DNA of 14,143 bases. Origin: DAIDJM01 sp964250215 (GTDB lineage: Bacteria; Pseudomonadota; Alphaproteobacteria; Acetobacterales; Acetobacteraceae). The stretch covers positions 1-14,143 of the forward strand of contig CAXUEX010000070.1 of NCBI GenBank assembly GCA_964250215.1, in the 5' to 3' direction. Below the pieces are notes generated by a model. It was not told the origin of the DNA, made no database searches, and was given only the letters and a program-made list of their open reading frames with translations. Positions 13,738 to 14,143 of this stretch are shown here, one piece after another. Both the position numbers and the translations under genes were made by a program. The number at the start of each line of letters is the position of its first letter. The stretch's first letter is position 1.

Positions 13738-14143
13738 GTGCCCTCGCAACCGCCACAAGACCCGGCCTCCCGCCTGCTCGCCATGGCCGCCGAACTGCGC
13801 TGCGGGCGCACCCGCGGCCCCCGCGCGCTGGTTGCCGCCGCGCTCGCCAGGCTCATCGTGGCACTCGTCGATTTGCTGATCAGCCTCCAGGCCGCACCCC
13901 TCGGCGCATCGGCCGCACCCGAGGTGGAAAACCTGCCACCCGGCCCGCAAGCCGAGGCTGCCGCCAGTCGCCCGATCCAGCGCCGCCAGAACCCGGTCCC
14001 ACAGGCGCGGCCGCTCACCCAGCAGCAGCAGCCCGCCCGCTCCGGTCAATCCTTCCGCCGCAACCTCGATCGAGTCGCCCCGCAAATGCGCCAGGCTCGC
14101 CATCAGGCCACTCGCCGCAGCGTCCGTTGCCCCGCCCCCGAAC
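13738..14143 (+). CDS. putative SOS-regulated protein of unknown function (partial, runs off the right edge)
   Basis: An open frame from GTG 13738 to the window end (135 codons, no stop), starting (M)PSQPPQDPASRLLAMAAEL. Residues about 30-50 form a hydrophobic stretch (ALVAAALARLIVALVDLLI). The rest is rich in Pro, Gln, Arg and Ala (VENLPPGPQ, LTQQQQPARS, RRNLDRVAPQ), so the protein may be a small membrane-associated or unstructured one. I recognise no family; it is not ImuA, RecA or LexA. Third positions are mostly G/C. The LexA box ends 13 nt before the GTG, and there is no Shine-Dalgarno, which would fit a leaderless message. An ATG at 13783 in the same frame is an alternative start. The opposite strand is also partly open and is the main alternative. 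Confidence 0.5.
   Translation, partial: MPSQPPQDPASRLLAMAAELRCGRTRGPRALVAAALARLIVALVDLLISLQAAPLGASAAPEVENLPPGPQAEAAASRPIQRRQNPVPQARPLTQQQQPARSGQSFRRNLDRVAPQMRQARHQATRRSVRCPAPE

Noticed and set aside
13501..14103. 200-codon minus-strand open frame opposite the SOS-box gene
   Set aside because: Its first part looks protein-like (GGLLLLGERPRLWDRVL), but the frame runs through the LexA box and promoter and its second half is composition noise. The plus-strand frame, placed just after the promoter, is preferred, though not certain.
1..14143. CRISPR array, tRNA, rRNA or known riboswitch
   Set aside because: Looked for regularly spaced direct repeats, cloverleaf ends and conserved rRNA blocks by eye and found none.

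Overview
The window is high-GC DNA with mostly G/C third codon positions. It looks like an alphaproteobacterium, plausibly Rhodospirillales/Acetobacteraceae. The reasons are an alphaproteobacterial-type LexA site (GTTC-N7-GTTC), the general look of the proteins, and IS5-family transposases of the DUF4096 type. The lineage is an inference; there is no rRNA or tRNA gene to confirm it.

Layout. (1) 1-1222, plus strand: a possible C-terminal tail of a gene entering from the left, a perfect 15-bp palindrome that may end it, a DJ-1/PfpI-family protein, a strong hairpin terminator, and a small exported protein of unknown function. (2) 3393-1262, minus strand: a two-gene unit with an ATGA overlap. It encodes a secreted phosphoesterase (acid phosphatase/phospholipase C superfamily), then an exported protein of seven regular WAVG repeats that reads as a seven-bladed beta-propeller. 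(3) 7938-3496, minus strand: a tiny proline-rich ORF, a PIG3-type quinone oxidoreductase, a YbfF-like alpha/beta hydrolase (ATGA overlap) and gyrB, which has its own candidate promoter. (4) 8021-9832, plus strand, divergent from the previous unit: a ClC-family protein with two C-terminal CBS domains. Its filter and internal proton-pathway residues differ from those of the classical Cl-/H+ exchanger.

(5) 9841-13481 is an accessory stretch. A truncated IS5-family transposase remnant abuts the ClC gene. Next comes a secreted GloVer-repeat protein with seven repeats, then a second IS5-family element with both terminal repeats but a broken transposase, then a Phd/YefM-PemK-like toxin-antitoxin pair. 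The pair has a well-formed sigma70-type promoter and repeated TTTACGC motifs overlapping it. (6) At the right edge, a TTGACA promoter carrying a textbook alphaproteobacterial SOS box drives an unrecognised gene that runs off the window.

Housekeeping functions (gyrB, the oxidoreductase/hydrolase pair) occupy the middle, and the flanks carry exported repeat proteins and mobile or addiction modules. The best candidates for under-described biology are the translationally coupled phosphoesterase/propeller pair, the LexA-box gene at the right end, and the ClC protein with altered filter residues. I see no CRISPR array, no complete prophage and no obvious multi-gene defence system.
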